Shown piece by piece: positions 38,249-46,293 of a DNA stretch of 64,000 bases; the first letter of the stretch is position 1, and each line of letters begins with the position of its first letter. Made by a program: the position numbers and the translations under genes. The notes below the pieces were generated by a model. That model did no database searches, had not been told where the DNA came from, and saw nothing but the letters and a program-made list of their open reading frames with translations. Source of the DNA: Betaproteobacteria bacterium MOLA814 (GTDB taxonomy: Bacteria; Pseudomonadota; Gammaproteobacteria; Burkholderiales; Burkholderiaceae_C); assembly GCA_000496475.1 (NCBI GenBank), contig AYMW01000001.1, forward strand, positions 939,358-1,003,357, given 5' to 3'.

Positions 38249-39427
38249 TTAGTCACCAAACATTTTTTGCTTGAGCTCGCGGCGTTGTTGGGCTTCAAGA
38301 GACAAGTTGGCGGTTGGGCGCGCCAACAGGCGACCAACGCCAATGGCTTCTCCTGTCTCATCACAGAAACCATAGTCATCGGCATCAATGCGCATGATGG
38401 ACTGCTCAATTTTCTTCAGCAACTTGCGCTCACGGTCGCGTGTGCGCAACTCAAGTGCATGCTCCTCCTCAATCGTGGCACGGTCGGTCGGGTCGGGCAC
38501 CACCACTGTGTCCTCACGCAAATGCTCAGTTGTCTCGGACGCACTGGTCAAAATATCTTGCTTGAGTGTTGCCAGTTTGGAGCGGAAATACGCCATCTGT
38601 ACTTTGTTCATGTACTCAGACTCGGCCATTGCCAACATATCGGCATCGGTCAGCTGGTCTAACGCAAGTGTTTTCCAATTGTTGGCACGCTTAGGGTCCC
38701 TTTTTATGGGCACATAGGCCGGAATGCTCATGGTAGGTTTTTGATCTGAAATAAATGTGGCCTTGACCGCGCTAGGGTCATGCGAAGGCGTCATTTCGGC
38801 TTCGGTCATGCTGGGCGCGACGGGCTTGCTGCTGGGACGCTTGCGTCCAGTTTTGCCTTCCGGCATTTTTGTAATCACTTTGGTACTTGTCTTCTTGGCA
38901 ACTGGCTCTGCAGCTTTCGCTGGTGGTGAGACTGGCGCTTTGGCAGCAGTCTTTACAGCGGGTTTAGCCGCCGGTTTAACTACCGCTTTTGCGGGGGCTT
39001 TGATAACGGCTTTAACCGGTGCTTTGGCGGGCGCCTTGGCGCCGACTTTGACCGGGGCTTTAATGGAGGTCTTAATAACAGACTTGGCGACTTTGGCGGG
39101 TACCGGTTTTTTGGCAACCGCTCTGACAGGCGCAAGCTTTAAGGGGGCCTTCGCCACAGGCTTGGCTGCAGCTTTTTTAACTGGTACAGGCTTCTTGACT
39201 GCAACTGGCTTTTTCGCGACCGCTGTTTTGACTGTGGGTCTGGCTGATGGTTTGGCTGTTGGTTTGGCTGATGATTGAACAACAGTTTTTTTAACAACAG
39301 GCTTTGCTGGCGGCTTTTTAGCAACCGTGACAGGCTTGGCAGGCTGCTTCAATGCTTTTTTTGCAGGTGGGCTTGCTTTGCTTTTAACGGCTACCAGCAC
39401 GGTTTTATTGTTCTTACCAGGCTTCAC
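38249..39427 (-). CDS. dksA: RNA polymerase-binding transcription factor DksA with Lys/Ala/Pro-rich tail
   Basis: A 392-residue protein; E. coli DksA has about 150. Residues 1-200 are a repetitive Lys/Ala/Pro/Val tail (PAKKA and KAPAKAPVKA-type units) resembling histone H1-like or AlgP tails. The DksA part begins near 235, with EYMN at 271-274 and a coiled coil whose tip PDPTDRA (311-317) keeps the Asp, Asp and Ala needed for ppGpp-dependent action. The zinc finger is degenerate: only Cys355 of the four expected Cys remains (FCDETGEAIG...RPTANLSLEA), as is usual in betaproteobacteria. The tail might bind DNA or polyphosphate; that is inference. It ends at a clear terminator and is preceded by the CobW gene. 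Confidence 0.92.
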   Translation of the reverse strand: MKPGKNNKTVLVAVKSKASPPAKKALKQPAKPVTVAKKPPAKPVVKKTVVQSSAKPTAKPSARPTVKTAVAKKPVAVKKPVPVKKAAAKPVAKAPLKLAPVRAVAKKPVPAKVAKSVIKTSIKAPVKVGAKAPAKAPVKAVIKAPAKAVVKPAAKPAVKTAAKAPVSPPAKAAEPVAKKTSTKVITKMPEGKTGRKRPSSKPVAPSMTEAEMTPSHDPSAVKATFISDQKPTMSIPAYVPIKRDPKRANNWKTLALDQLTDADMLAMAESEYMNKVQMAYFRSKLATLKQDILTSASETTEHLREDTVVVPDPTDRATIEEEHALELRTRDRERKLLKKIEQSIMRIDADDYGFCDETGEAIGVGRLLARPTANLSLEAQQRRELKQKMFGD

Positions 39428-39546
39428 AGTCGGTCTCCTAGGGTCAGTTTGCTGCTCAATTGCGCAGGCGTTGTTATACCCGTTTTATGTGACTGTGACT
39501 ATTAAAGGTTTGCCCTTTAATTGGCCAAAGTCCATGTGTGGGCTTG

Positions 39547-40626
39547 TCAACTGGTCTTAATCAAAGATTGATCAAGGCCTTGAATCAAGATATCTTTAGG
39601 TAAATCAATACCAATAAACACCATTTTGCTTTCGCGCTGCTCCCCCATAGCCCACTCAGGACCTAGGTCGCTGCCCATGAGTTGGTGCACGCCTTGAAAA
39701 ATAACTTTCCGCGAGGTGCCCTTCATATTCAGCACACCTTTGTAACGCAACATACGCGGACCATAAATATTCACAACGCTGCCCAAAAAGTCTTCTAACT
39801 TGGCTGGGTCAAACGCACGCTTCGAGCGGTACACGAAGCTCTTGACATCGTCGTCATGGTGATGGTGGTGTCCGTGACTGTCCTGCTCGTGAGACGGGTG
39901 GCTGCAATGTTCACCATGCTCGTGATCATGCGCGTCGTCATGGCCATGTTTGTGGCCGCTGTGATCGTCATCTTTTAAAAAATTAGGGTCAATATCTAGC
40001 TTCGCATTGAGATTGAAGCCTCGCAAGTCAAGCACTTCCGAGAGTTTTACATCACCAAAGTTGGCTGTACGCATGGGCGCGCGTGGGTTCATGTGCTTGA
40101 GTCGGTGCACCAACGCATCCACTTCCTCTGGGCTGACCAGATCGGCCTTGCTGATAAAAATTTGATCGGCGAAACCCACTTGACGGCGGGCCTCTTGACG
40201 GTCGTTAAATTGTTGCGCGGCATGTTTGGCATCCACCAAAGTCACTACCGCGTCCAACAAGTACTGCTCAGCAATTTCATCGTCCATGAAAAAAGTTTGA
40301 GCCACAGGACCGGGGTCAGCCAAACCTGTTGTTTCAATAATAATGCGCTCAAAGTCAAGTTCGCCTTTGCGCCGCTTTTCGGCAAGGTCTTGAAGTGTGG
40401 TTCGCAGGTCATCGCGGATGGTGCAACATACACATCCATTGCTCATTTGAATGATGTTCTCTGTGGTGTCACTCACCAAAATCTCGTTGTCGATGTTTTC
40501 TTCACCAAACTCGTTCTCAATCACCGCTATTTTTTGGCCATGCGCCTCACTGAGCACACGCTTTAGCAGCGTTGTTTTACCTGAGCCCAAGAAGCCGGTC
40601 AAAATTGTAGCGGGGATTAAAGACAT
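39547..40626 (-). CDS. CobW-type (COG0523) GTPase, probable zinc metallochaperone
   Basis: A 359-residue G3E GTPase. The P-loop is ILTGFLGSGKTTLLKR. The metal motif is SNGCVCCTIRDDL (CxCC). SKADLVS corresponds to the base-recognition motif. A His/Asp-rich stretch near residues 220-265 (DDDHSGHKHGHDD and HGHHHHHDDD) can buffer metal ions. A C-terminal CobW domain follows. The ATG at 40626 is chosen because the P-loop then sits near the N-terminus. By family it delivers zinc or cobalt; zinc is more likely without cobalamin genes nearby. A palindrome at 40675-40686 may be an operator. Confidence 0.88.
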   Translation of the reverse strand: MSLIPATILTGFLGSGKTTLLKRVLSEAHGQKIAVIENEFGEENIDNEILVSDTTENIIQMSNGCVCCTIRDDLRTTLQDLAEKRRKGELDFERIIIETTGLADPGPVAQTFFMDDEIAEQYLLDAVVTLVDAKHAAQQFNDRQEARRQVGFADQIFISKADLVSPEEVDALVHRLKHMNPRAPMRTANFGDVKLSEVLDLRGFNLNAKLDIDPNFLKDDDHSGHKHGHDDAHDHEHGEHCSHPSHEQDSHGHHHHHDDDVKSFVYRSKRAFDPAKLEDFLGSVVNIYGPRMLRYKGVLNMKGTSRKVIFQGVHQLMGSDLGPEWAMGEQRESKMVFIGIDLPKDILIQGLDQSLIKTS

Positions 40627-40674
40627 AACAACCTCAATGTATAAGTGCGCTGAAACAACCAAGCTTAAATATGG

Positions 40675-40686
40675 GACACATGTGTC
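40675..40686. promoter_or_regulatory. Perfect 12-bp palindrome upstream of the CobW gene
   Basis: GACACATGTGTC is a perfect palindrome 49 bp before the GTPase start. It does not match the Zur box as I remember it. It may bind a dimeric repressor, but nothing else supports this. Confidence 0.3.
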
Positions 40687-40770
40687 ATTTCAATGCGTGG
40701 CCCATTTTTAAATGCTGGCATGCAAGGGCACAAAGTGTAGTGCATTGTGCACACCCCCTGTTGTGACCAC

Positions 40771-40806
40771 AAAAAAGCCACCGCTCGAACGTGAGCGCAG
40801 TGGCTC
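40771..40806 (-). terminator. Rho-independent terminator of the DsrE-like gene
   Basis: On the minus strand an imperfect hairpin (AGCCAC-TG-CGCTC, loop, GAGCG-GTGGCT) is followed by six T residues (plus 40771-40776). It lies about 85 bp after the stop of the DsrE-like gene. Confidence 0.7.
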
Positions 40807-40888
40807 TTTATGAGTCAACGCAACCAGGTAGACCCTGGCTGGCAAGGCAGCACGTGCACCAAATCATCTGTGGCGCTAGCGGTTTGGC

Positions 40889-41320
40889 TTAAGGCTTGAG
40901 ATAGACATAGCCCTCTTTGGCTTGTATACGCGCCACTTCGGCAACACCTGAGGGAACCACTTTCACTTCCAACAGCAATAAACCAGGGTCAATATTGCGC
41001 CCTACCAAGGTGTTGTTACACGCACGAAACTCGACACCTTGTGCGGCCAAACCAGAGACCAAGCCTTCAAACTTGCCACCTTTAGGTGTTTGGGCGTCCA
41101 TCAACATAAAGTCAATGCCTTTACCGTGACCAACCACCACAATTTTGGCGCTGGGATCAGCCGCCAAATGGTTTTTAATGTTTTGCAAACCGCGGGCAGC
41201 TTGCTCGACCCCATCGGTCATGTGATACAACGCCTTGATGGGCTCATCGGCTTGAGCGCTGGCGCCACAACCCAAGGCCAAACTCAGGGCTATCAATACG
41301 GACTGAATCATGTGTTTCAC
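40889..41320 (-). CDS. Periplasmic DsrE/F-like protein
   Basis: A 143-residue protein with a signal peptide (VLIALSLALGCGASAQA, cleavage probably after AQA) and a DsrE-like alpha/beta domain. KIVVVGHGKGIDFML and VEFRACNNTLVGRNID are family-like; Cys in ACNNT is the only Cys in the mature part. A GTG at 41320 is favoured because AGGAG lies 9 bp upstream; an ATG is three codons later. The function is unknown; family members move sulfur between proteins. A paralogue lies at 56166-56642. Confidence 0.8.
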   Translation of the reverse strand: MKHMIQSVLIALSLALGCGASAQADEPIKALYHMTDGVEQAARGLQNIKNHLAADPSAKIVVVGHGKGIDFMLMDAQTPKGGKFEGLVSGLAAQGVEFRACNNTLVGRNIDPGLLLLEVKVVPSGVAEVARIQAKEGYVYLKP

Positions 41321-41432
41321 AGCTTGTTTCTCCTACAAGTGAACCCGTCAGCAGCCTATCTGATGACCTCGCACTACATTGCTTGCCAATGCTACGTGTT
41401 TTTAGACAAACGCACTTGAGATTGCGCAGTTG

Positions 41433-42443
41433 CTACGAGTTTTTTTTAGCTTTTGGGTGTGCTTGGTCGTAGATGAGCGCGAGATGCTGAAAGTCCAGCC
41501 TCGTGTACACCTGGGTGGTGCTGATGTTGGCGTGGCCAAGGAGCTCTTGTACGCCGCGCAAATCACCGCTGGACTGCAGCACATGGCTTGCAAACGAGTG
41601 GCGCAGCATGTGGGGGTGCACAGCTGTAGGCGTGCCTGCCAGCTCCGCACGTTTGCGCAAACACACCCGTACATGCTGAGGACTCAAGCGCTGGCCACGC
41701 TGGTTCACAAATACTGCCGCTTGTAGGGTGGACTGGTCGCAGGCGCTGTGTGTGGTTGGTTCGCTCTGGGCCTTGCTTGCCTTCGCGGGCTTAACCCATT
41801 GCAGGCGTATGGCCAGCCAAGCTTGCAAGGCAGCGGCGGCCTTGGCCCCTACCGGCACACTGCGCCACTTGCCGCCTTTACCCAACACCTGGGCCTCACC
41901 TGCGCGCATGTCAACCCAACCGCGCGCGCCTTGGCTGGCTTGCACGTCCAACCCCAACAGCTCGCTCAGCCGCAAGCCGCTGCCGTACAACAGCTCGACC
42001 ATCGCCACATCGCGCGCCTCTAATGCCGGGTCAGCGTGCAGGTTGTTGAAAGAGGCGAGTTGCACCGCGTCGTCCACGCTCAAAGCTTTGGGCAAGGGCT
42101 TGGCTGTTTTGGGCGCCCGAATGTCCTGCACAGGGTTGCTGCCCACCAACTTGTGCTGTCCTGCCCACTTGTAAAACCCCCGCCAACTCGACAACATGCG
42201 GGCAATGCCCGAGCCGTTGCGGCCTTGGCTGTTCAGAATGGCCACCAGACGGCGAATGTGCATGGGCTGCACACCCAGCACGTCAAAGCTCTCGGCCTCG
42301 GCATCGAGCACGAACATGGTGTTCAACATGCGCTGCAGAATCAGTAAGTCATCGTGGTACAGCGTGTAGGTTCGCTCACTTAGGCGTTTTTCAAACCGCA
42401 CATAGTCTAAGTAAGCTTGTAGATGCGCACCCATGACCGTCAT
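41433..42443 (-). CDS. xerC: Tyrosine recombinase XerC
   Basis: A 336-residue site-specific recombinase that resolves chromosome dimers at dif with XerD. The N-terminal SAM-like domain is LSERTYTLYHDDLLILQ. The catalytic set is present: Arg in LYGSGLRLSELLGL, Lys in VLGKGGKWRSVPV, His/Arg in PHMLRHSFASH, His in LLGHANISTTQ and Tyr in VYTRLDF. It follows DUF484 and dapF, the standard proteobacterial order dapF-DUF484-xerC. Its stop is about 110 bp from the DsrE-like gene. Confidence 0.95.
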   Translation of the reverse strand: MTVMGAHLQAYLDYVRFEKRLSERTYTLYHDDLLILQRMLNTMFVLDAEAESFDVLGVQPMHIRRLVAILNSQGRNGSGIARMLSSWRGFYKWAGQHKLVGSNPVQDIRAPKTAKPLPKALSVDDAVQLASFNNLHADPALEARDVAMVELLYGSGLRLSELLGLDVQASQGARGWVDMRAGEAQVLGKGGKWRSVPVGAKAAAALQAWLAIRLQWVKPAKASKAQSEPTTHSACDQSTLQAAVFVNQRGQRLSPQHVRVCLRKRAELAGTPTAVHPHMLRHSFASHVLQSSGDLRGVQELLGHANISTTQVYTRLDFQHLALIYDQAHPKAKKNS

Positions 42444-42446
42444 GCG

Positions 42447-43121
42447 TTAGGGCAGCAAGCGGCTTAAAGCCGAGCTGGCCTGGGCGCTGATGCGCTCTAA
42501 AAACAAGGTGCCCATATCGGCTGTAAACCGTGCCTCATCGTCAGACGCCAGCACCAGCAAACCAAACACTTGCTCGCCCGAGCGCAGCGGCACCACAGCC
42601 ATGGACTTCACCGCATCGCCATCGGCCAACCAGTTCAGCAAGGGCAATTCGCGACGCACGCCGCAGTAAGACTGCTCCAAATCATTGGCGTAGTCTTTGA
42701 CTGCTGTCTCAACCGCTGCGGCAAAGTCGTTGCTGGCGAACGCACTGTCTGCACCCCATAAGCGCAGTGCTGTTTGAGGCATGTCGTAAATAGCAGCCAA
42801 CTCGGTGGTCACCACACGCACCAAATCTTCGGCTTTGCGCGCCCTCAGCAAGGCCACTGTCCAGTCTTGTAGCTTGTCGGCTATGTCCACGTTGTGTTTG
42901 CCATAACGAATCATCTCTGCAGCTTTCAGCTCAAGATCGCGCACCTTGCCTCTCAACATCTCGGCTTGGCGCTCTTGCAGGCTAATGGCGCGGTGGCTGT
43001 GTGGGCTGGTCAGTTGCACGCCAGCCAGCATATCGGCGTGGCGCTCAAAGAAGTCCGGCGTATTGGTCAAATACTCGGCAATGTCATCTTCGGTAATGGG
43101 AGGCAGTGTGTTGTCGGTCAT
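42447..43121 (-). CDS. DUF484 family protein (GAF-like)
   Basis: A 224-residue protein. The N-terminus (ITEDDIAEYLTNTPDFFERHADML) is the DUF484 signature. A helical segment (SLQERQAEMLRGKVRDLELK) precedes a GAF-like domain ending FGLLVLASDDEARFTADMG. The role is unknown, although it is regularly found between dapF and xerC. It starts 69 bp after dapF stops and ends 3 bp before xerC starts. Confidence 0.9.
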   Translation of the reverse strand: MTDNTLPPITEDDIAEYLTNTPDFFERHADMLAGVQLTSPHSHRAISLQERQAEMLRGKVRDLELKAAEMIRYGKHNVDIADKLQDWTVALLRARKAEDLVRVVTTELAAIYDMPQTALRLWGADSAFASNDFAAAVETAVKDYANDLEQSYCGVRRELPLLNWLADGDAVKSMAVVPLRSGEQVFGLLVLASDDEARFTADMGTLFLERISAQASSALSRLLP

Positions 43122-43190
43122 ACGTTTAATCGCTAAGGTGTGCGTAAAATTTATTGAATGAAAACCAGTCTAACGTGCAGATCGAATGGC

Positions 43191-44093
43191 TCAGGCAAGG
43201 TCAGGCACTTCAACAGCACCTTCAAAGACAGTCGTCGCGGGGCCGGTCATAAATACCGCGTGGCCCAAACCAGCCCACTCTATGAGCAGGTCGCCGCCAC
43301 GGGTGTGCGCTTGCACGCTCGCATCTAACAAACCCCAACGTATGCCAGCCACCACGGCGGCACATGCGCCAGTGCCACATGCCAAGGTCTCACCGGCGCC
43401 GCGCTCATAGACGCGCAATTTGATACGGTTGCGCCTTACAATTTGCATAAATCCAGCGTTCACACGGCGTGTAAAACGCGGGTGAGACTCCAGCCAAGGC
43501 CCCCAAGCGTGAACGGGGGACAGCTCGGTATCGCCAACCACTTGAACGGCGTGTGGGTTGCCCATTGACACCAAGCCAAGCTGCATATTGGTAGGCCACA
43601 CCACGCCTGCAGCCCCCTGTCGCTGCGCCCCATCAGTGGCATCTAGGTGCCAAGCCTGCCAACTGCCCACTGGTTGTGGTCTGAGGTCACGCGCCTCAAA
43701 GCCAACATCGGCTATTTCAAAACTGGGCATCCCCATATCCACACGCACCAACTGCTGCGCGTTTTCACTCAGCTCAATTTGGCCCTTCGCCAATTGCACG
43801 CGTATGGTTGATTTATCGGTTAGGCCGCGGCTGCGCACGTAACGTACAAAACACCTGGCGCCGTTGCCACAGTTCTCCACCTCACCGCCGTCAGCGTTGT
43901 GGATCACGTAGTTGAAATCAACCTCAGCAGAGCTGGGTGGTCGAACCGACAAAATTTGATCAGCACCCACACCAAAATGGCGATCAGCCAGCCACCGGTA
44001 TTGGGCCTGGTTCAAGCCGAACTCGCCCTGTGTTTCGTCCAGCACGACAAAGTCGTTACCAGCGCCTTGCATTTTTGTGAACTTGATGTGCAT
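43191..44093 (-). CDS. dapF: Diaminopimelate epimerase
   Basis: A 300-residue cofactor-free epimerase making meso-diaminopimelate for lysine and murein. The start [20 protein letters not shown] is canonical at 44093; the longer frame upstream is rejected because it lies in the divergent promoter and NUDIX gene. The two catalytic Cys are in [11 protein letters not shown] and [11 protein letters not shown]. Its product is the substrate of MurE in this window. Confidence 0.96.
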   Translation of the reverse strand: MHIKFTKMQGAGNDFVVLDETQGEFGLNQAQYRWLADRHFGVGADQILSVRPPSSAEVDFNYVIHNADGGEVENCGNGARCFVRYVRSRGLTDKSTIRVQLAKGQIELSENAQQLVRVDMGMPSFEIADVGFEARDLRPQPVGSWQAWHLDATDGAQRQGAAGVVWPTNMQLGLVSMGNPHAVQVVGDTELSPVHAWGPWLESHPRFTRRVNAGFMQIVRRNRIKLRVYERGAGETLACGTGACAAVVAGIRWGLLDASVQAHTRGGDLLIEWAGLGHAVFMTGPATTVFEGAVEVPDLA

Positions 44094-44157
44094 GGCCACA
44101 TTATCGACTGTCGCCAAGTACAACGCCAAGCCTTTCCATGCGTTGCACAATCGACGC

Positions 44158-45786
44158 ATGCCACGCTTACACATGCAACTCCACCCCACACGCGACATAC
44201 CCGTTGCCAAACCCGCCGCCACCGTCATGTTGGTGCGCGACGGCGAGCTTGGCATAGAGGTATTGATGACGCGCCGCTCAATGACCGCCAGTTTTGCCCC
44301 CGGCGCTTATGTCTTTCCTGGGGGGCATATAGACCCGGCAGATGGCCAACCGCACAACCACAGCCGATACCGCGCCACCCAAAGCGCAGCTTTGCAAACC
44401 GCAGCATTGGCCGCCGTGCGCGAAAGCTTTGAAGAGTTGGGCGTGCTGCTGGCCACCAATGCACAAGGCGTTTGGGCCACCAGCGCTGATGTCGCGGCGA
44501 TAGATCGCTCAGGGGACTTTTATGCCCAAACCCAAGCGCTGGGTTGGCAATTGCGTGGCGACACCGTGTTTATGTTTGCACGCTGGATCACCGACCGCGA
44601 CTTACCAAAGCGCTATGACGTGCCTTTTTTGGTGGCCCGCATGCCGCCCAACCAAACGCCAGTCGCCGATGAGTCTGAGCAGTTTGAACCGGTGTGGGTG
44701 CGCCCAAGCGAGGCTTTGCAACGCTTCAAGGCTGGTAATTTTTTCATCATTTTTCCTACTATTCGCACGCTAGACAAACTGCAAGCCTTTGACAACGTGG
44801 CGCAGCTGCTGGAGACCTGTCACAGCGAGCAACCCTTGTTTACCAGCTGCCCGCGCGCGGGGCTGCTCAACGGCAAAGAAACTCGCCATATGGAGCACGA
44901 GCAGCCGTTTGGTGAGTTGGCCTTGGTCTCTCCGCATGGTCAGATAGTGCATGAACTCAAGTGGCAGCACGACACGCCAGTTGCGCTGCTGCGCAACGTG
45001 CAACGCCTCACCGCGCCCAACGCCGGCATGATGACAGGGCCAGGCACCAACAGCTACGCCGTGGGCACGCCAGACACCGGCTACATCGTGATTGACCCGG
45101 GCCCAGCCGACGCCGCGCACCAGCAGCGGTTATTTGATGCTTGTGCGGGTGACATACGACTCATTGTGTGCACCCACTCGCACCCAGACCACTCACCAGG
45201 CGCTCCACTGTTACAACGACTGTGCGCCACACCGCCTGCCATTGCTGGCGTAGCCAGCGGGCCACACTCTAGACCAGACAGCGTGTTTGCGCCTCAACGT
45301 GTGCTGGGTGATGGCGAACAGATTGAGCTAACTGGCGATACGTACACCCACCGCATGCAAGTGGTCTACACCCCAGGGCATACGGCCAACCATATTTGCC
45401 TGTGGTTAGAAGAGGACGGCTTGTTGTTTGCCGGCGATCACATACTCAATGGCAGCACCACCATCATCAGCCCACCTGATGGCCACATGGGTGATTACCT
45501 GCACTCGCTAGACAAACTAAGCGCGCTGTGCAGCGCCAGCGAGTCATTTATATTGCCCGCACACGGTTATGTGCTGGAAAAAGCCGCCGCACAGATCGCG
45601 GCATTAACAGCGCATCGCCTGCGCCGCGAAGCCAAAGTAGCCGCTGCCATGGCGCACACCCCACAAGGCAACGAGGATGACTGGGTGGCCATGGCCTATG
45701 ACGACACACCCACGACGCTGTGGCCGTTGGCCAAGCATTCCATGCGCGCTCACATAGAGCACCTGAGAGATGCGTCAGCTGGCTAA
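44158..45786 (+). CDS. NUDIX hydrolase / metallo-beta-lactamase fusion protein
   Basis: A 542-residue two-domain protein. The N-terminal part (residues about 15-235) is a NUDIX domain: [10 protein letters not shown] and [12 protein letters not shown] (RExxEExG), with a long insertion between them as in NUDT19-like proteins that hydrolyse CoA or similar compounds. The C-terminal part (about 260-540) is a metallo-beta-lactamase fold of the LACTB2/glyoxalase II group: [25 protein letters not shown] (HxHxDH), [20 protein letters not shown] and PAHGYVLE. The ATG at 44158 is preferred; the frame extends upstream into the dapF start. The joint substrate is unknown. It is divergent from dapF. Confidence 0.85.
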   Translation: MPRLHMQLHPTRDIPVAKPAATVMLVRDGELGIEVLMTRRSMTASFAPGAYVFPGGHIDPADGQPHNHSRYRATQSAALQTAALAAVRESFEELGVLLATNAQGVWATSADVAAIDRSGDFYAQTQALGWQLRGDTVFMFARWITDRDLPKRYDVPFLVARMPPNQTPVADESEQFEPVWVRPSEALQRFKAGNFFIIFPTIRTLDKLQAFDNVAQLLETCHSEQPLFTSCPRAGLLNGKETRHMEHEQPFGELALVSPHGQIVHELKWQHDTPVALLRNVQRLTAPNAGMMTGPGTNSYAVGTPDTGYIVIDPGPADAAHQQRLFDACAGDIRLIVCTHSHPDHSPGAPLLQRLCATPPAIAGVASGPHSRPDSVFAPQRVLGDGEQIELTGDTYTHRMQVVYTPGHTANHICLWLEEDGLLFAGDHILNGSTTIISPPDGHMGDYLHSLDKLSALCSASESFILPAHGYVLEKAAAQIAALTAHRLRREAKVAAAMAHTPQGNEDDWVAMAYDDTPTTLWPLAKHSMRAHIEHLRDASAG

Positions 45787-45843
45787 ACCGCATGCAAATA
45801 GCTTTGGCTTGGCAAGGTCAAGCATTTGCAATGCAAAAAAAGT

Positions 45844-46200
45844 GTGAAGCCAGCCGATACGCCGGATTTTGTGAAGTGGTTGTAACACCACCCTGGTCGC
45901 CATTCATCTGGGCCGCTGGTCGCCCAAGCGGCTCGGTGCTACCTACCCGCCAACAATCTGCGGATCACAGCTTGCACAACACAGGGTTGTGCGTGTTGGC
46001 CTATTTGGTATTGCTGCGCGTAGAGATTGCCCGTTTCACCCGCACTTAAGCGGCTCGTCTCTGTTGCTCTAATCGTCACCTTAGGCCCTTGCAGGCGGTC
46101 GGTGCGCAGGTGTTACCTGCTACGCTATCCTATGCAGTCCGGACGTTCCTCCAGTGCAGCCTTTCGGCTTATGCACCAGCGACGACCTAGCTGGCTTCAC
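45844..46200 (-). ncRNA. rnpB: RNase P RNA, bacterial class A
   Basis: About 357 nt. The 5' and 3' ends pair as P1 (GTGAAGCCAGC with GCTGGCTTCAC). Near the 5' end are GGCTGCACTGGAGGAACGTCCGGAC, the universal CR-I region (plus about 46132-46160), and GATAGCGTAGCAGGTAACACCTGC-type P5/P6 helices. The 3' part has GAGCCGCTTGG, CCCAGATGAATG and AATCCGGCGTATCGGC. The RNA is the catalytic subunit that trims tRNA 5' leaders. Seven T residues after the 3' end (plus 45835-45841) act as terminator. No protein-coding claim should be made across this interval. Confidence 0.93.
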
Positions 46201-46207
46201 GCAGACG

Positions 46208-46213
46208 ATAATA
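46208..46213 (-). promoter_or_regulatory. Candidate -10 box of rnpB
   Basis: On the minus strand TATTAT lies 7 bp before the first base of the RNase P RNA, the ideal spacing for a start at 46200. The -35 region is not a good match (GCTCTG at 17 bp). Confidence 0.45.
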
Positions 46214-46293
46214 ACCTCTTTGCAATGACTCAGAGCCCATTGCCTGTCGCTTCCCTTTGCTTGATAACCACAAGCCCCCACAGGAACCTCATC

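Noticed and set aside
38036-38662. Plus-strand frame of 208 codons over the dksA 3' end
   Set aside because: It runs through the dksA terminator and the conserved DksA domain on the other strand.
44094-44255. Upstream extension of dapF
   Set aside because: [14 protein letters not shown] is the canonical DapF start, and the extension overlaps the divergent NUDIX gene.
46027-46293. N-terminal extension of the FAD dehydrogenase frame
   Set aside because: It crosses the RNase P RNA gene and lacks family similarity; a good start with AGGAA lies at 46294.
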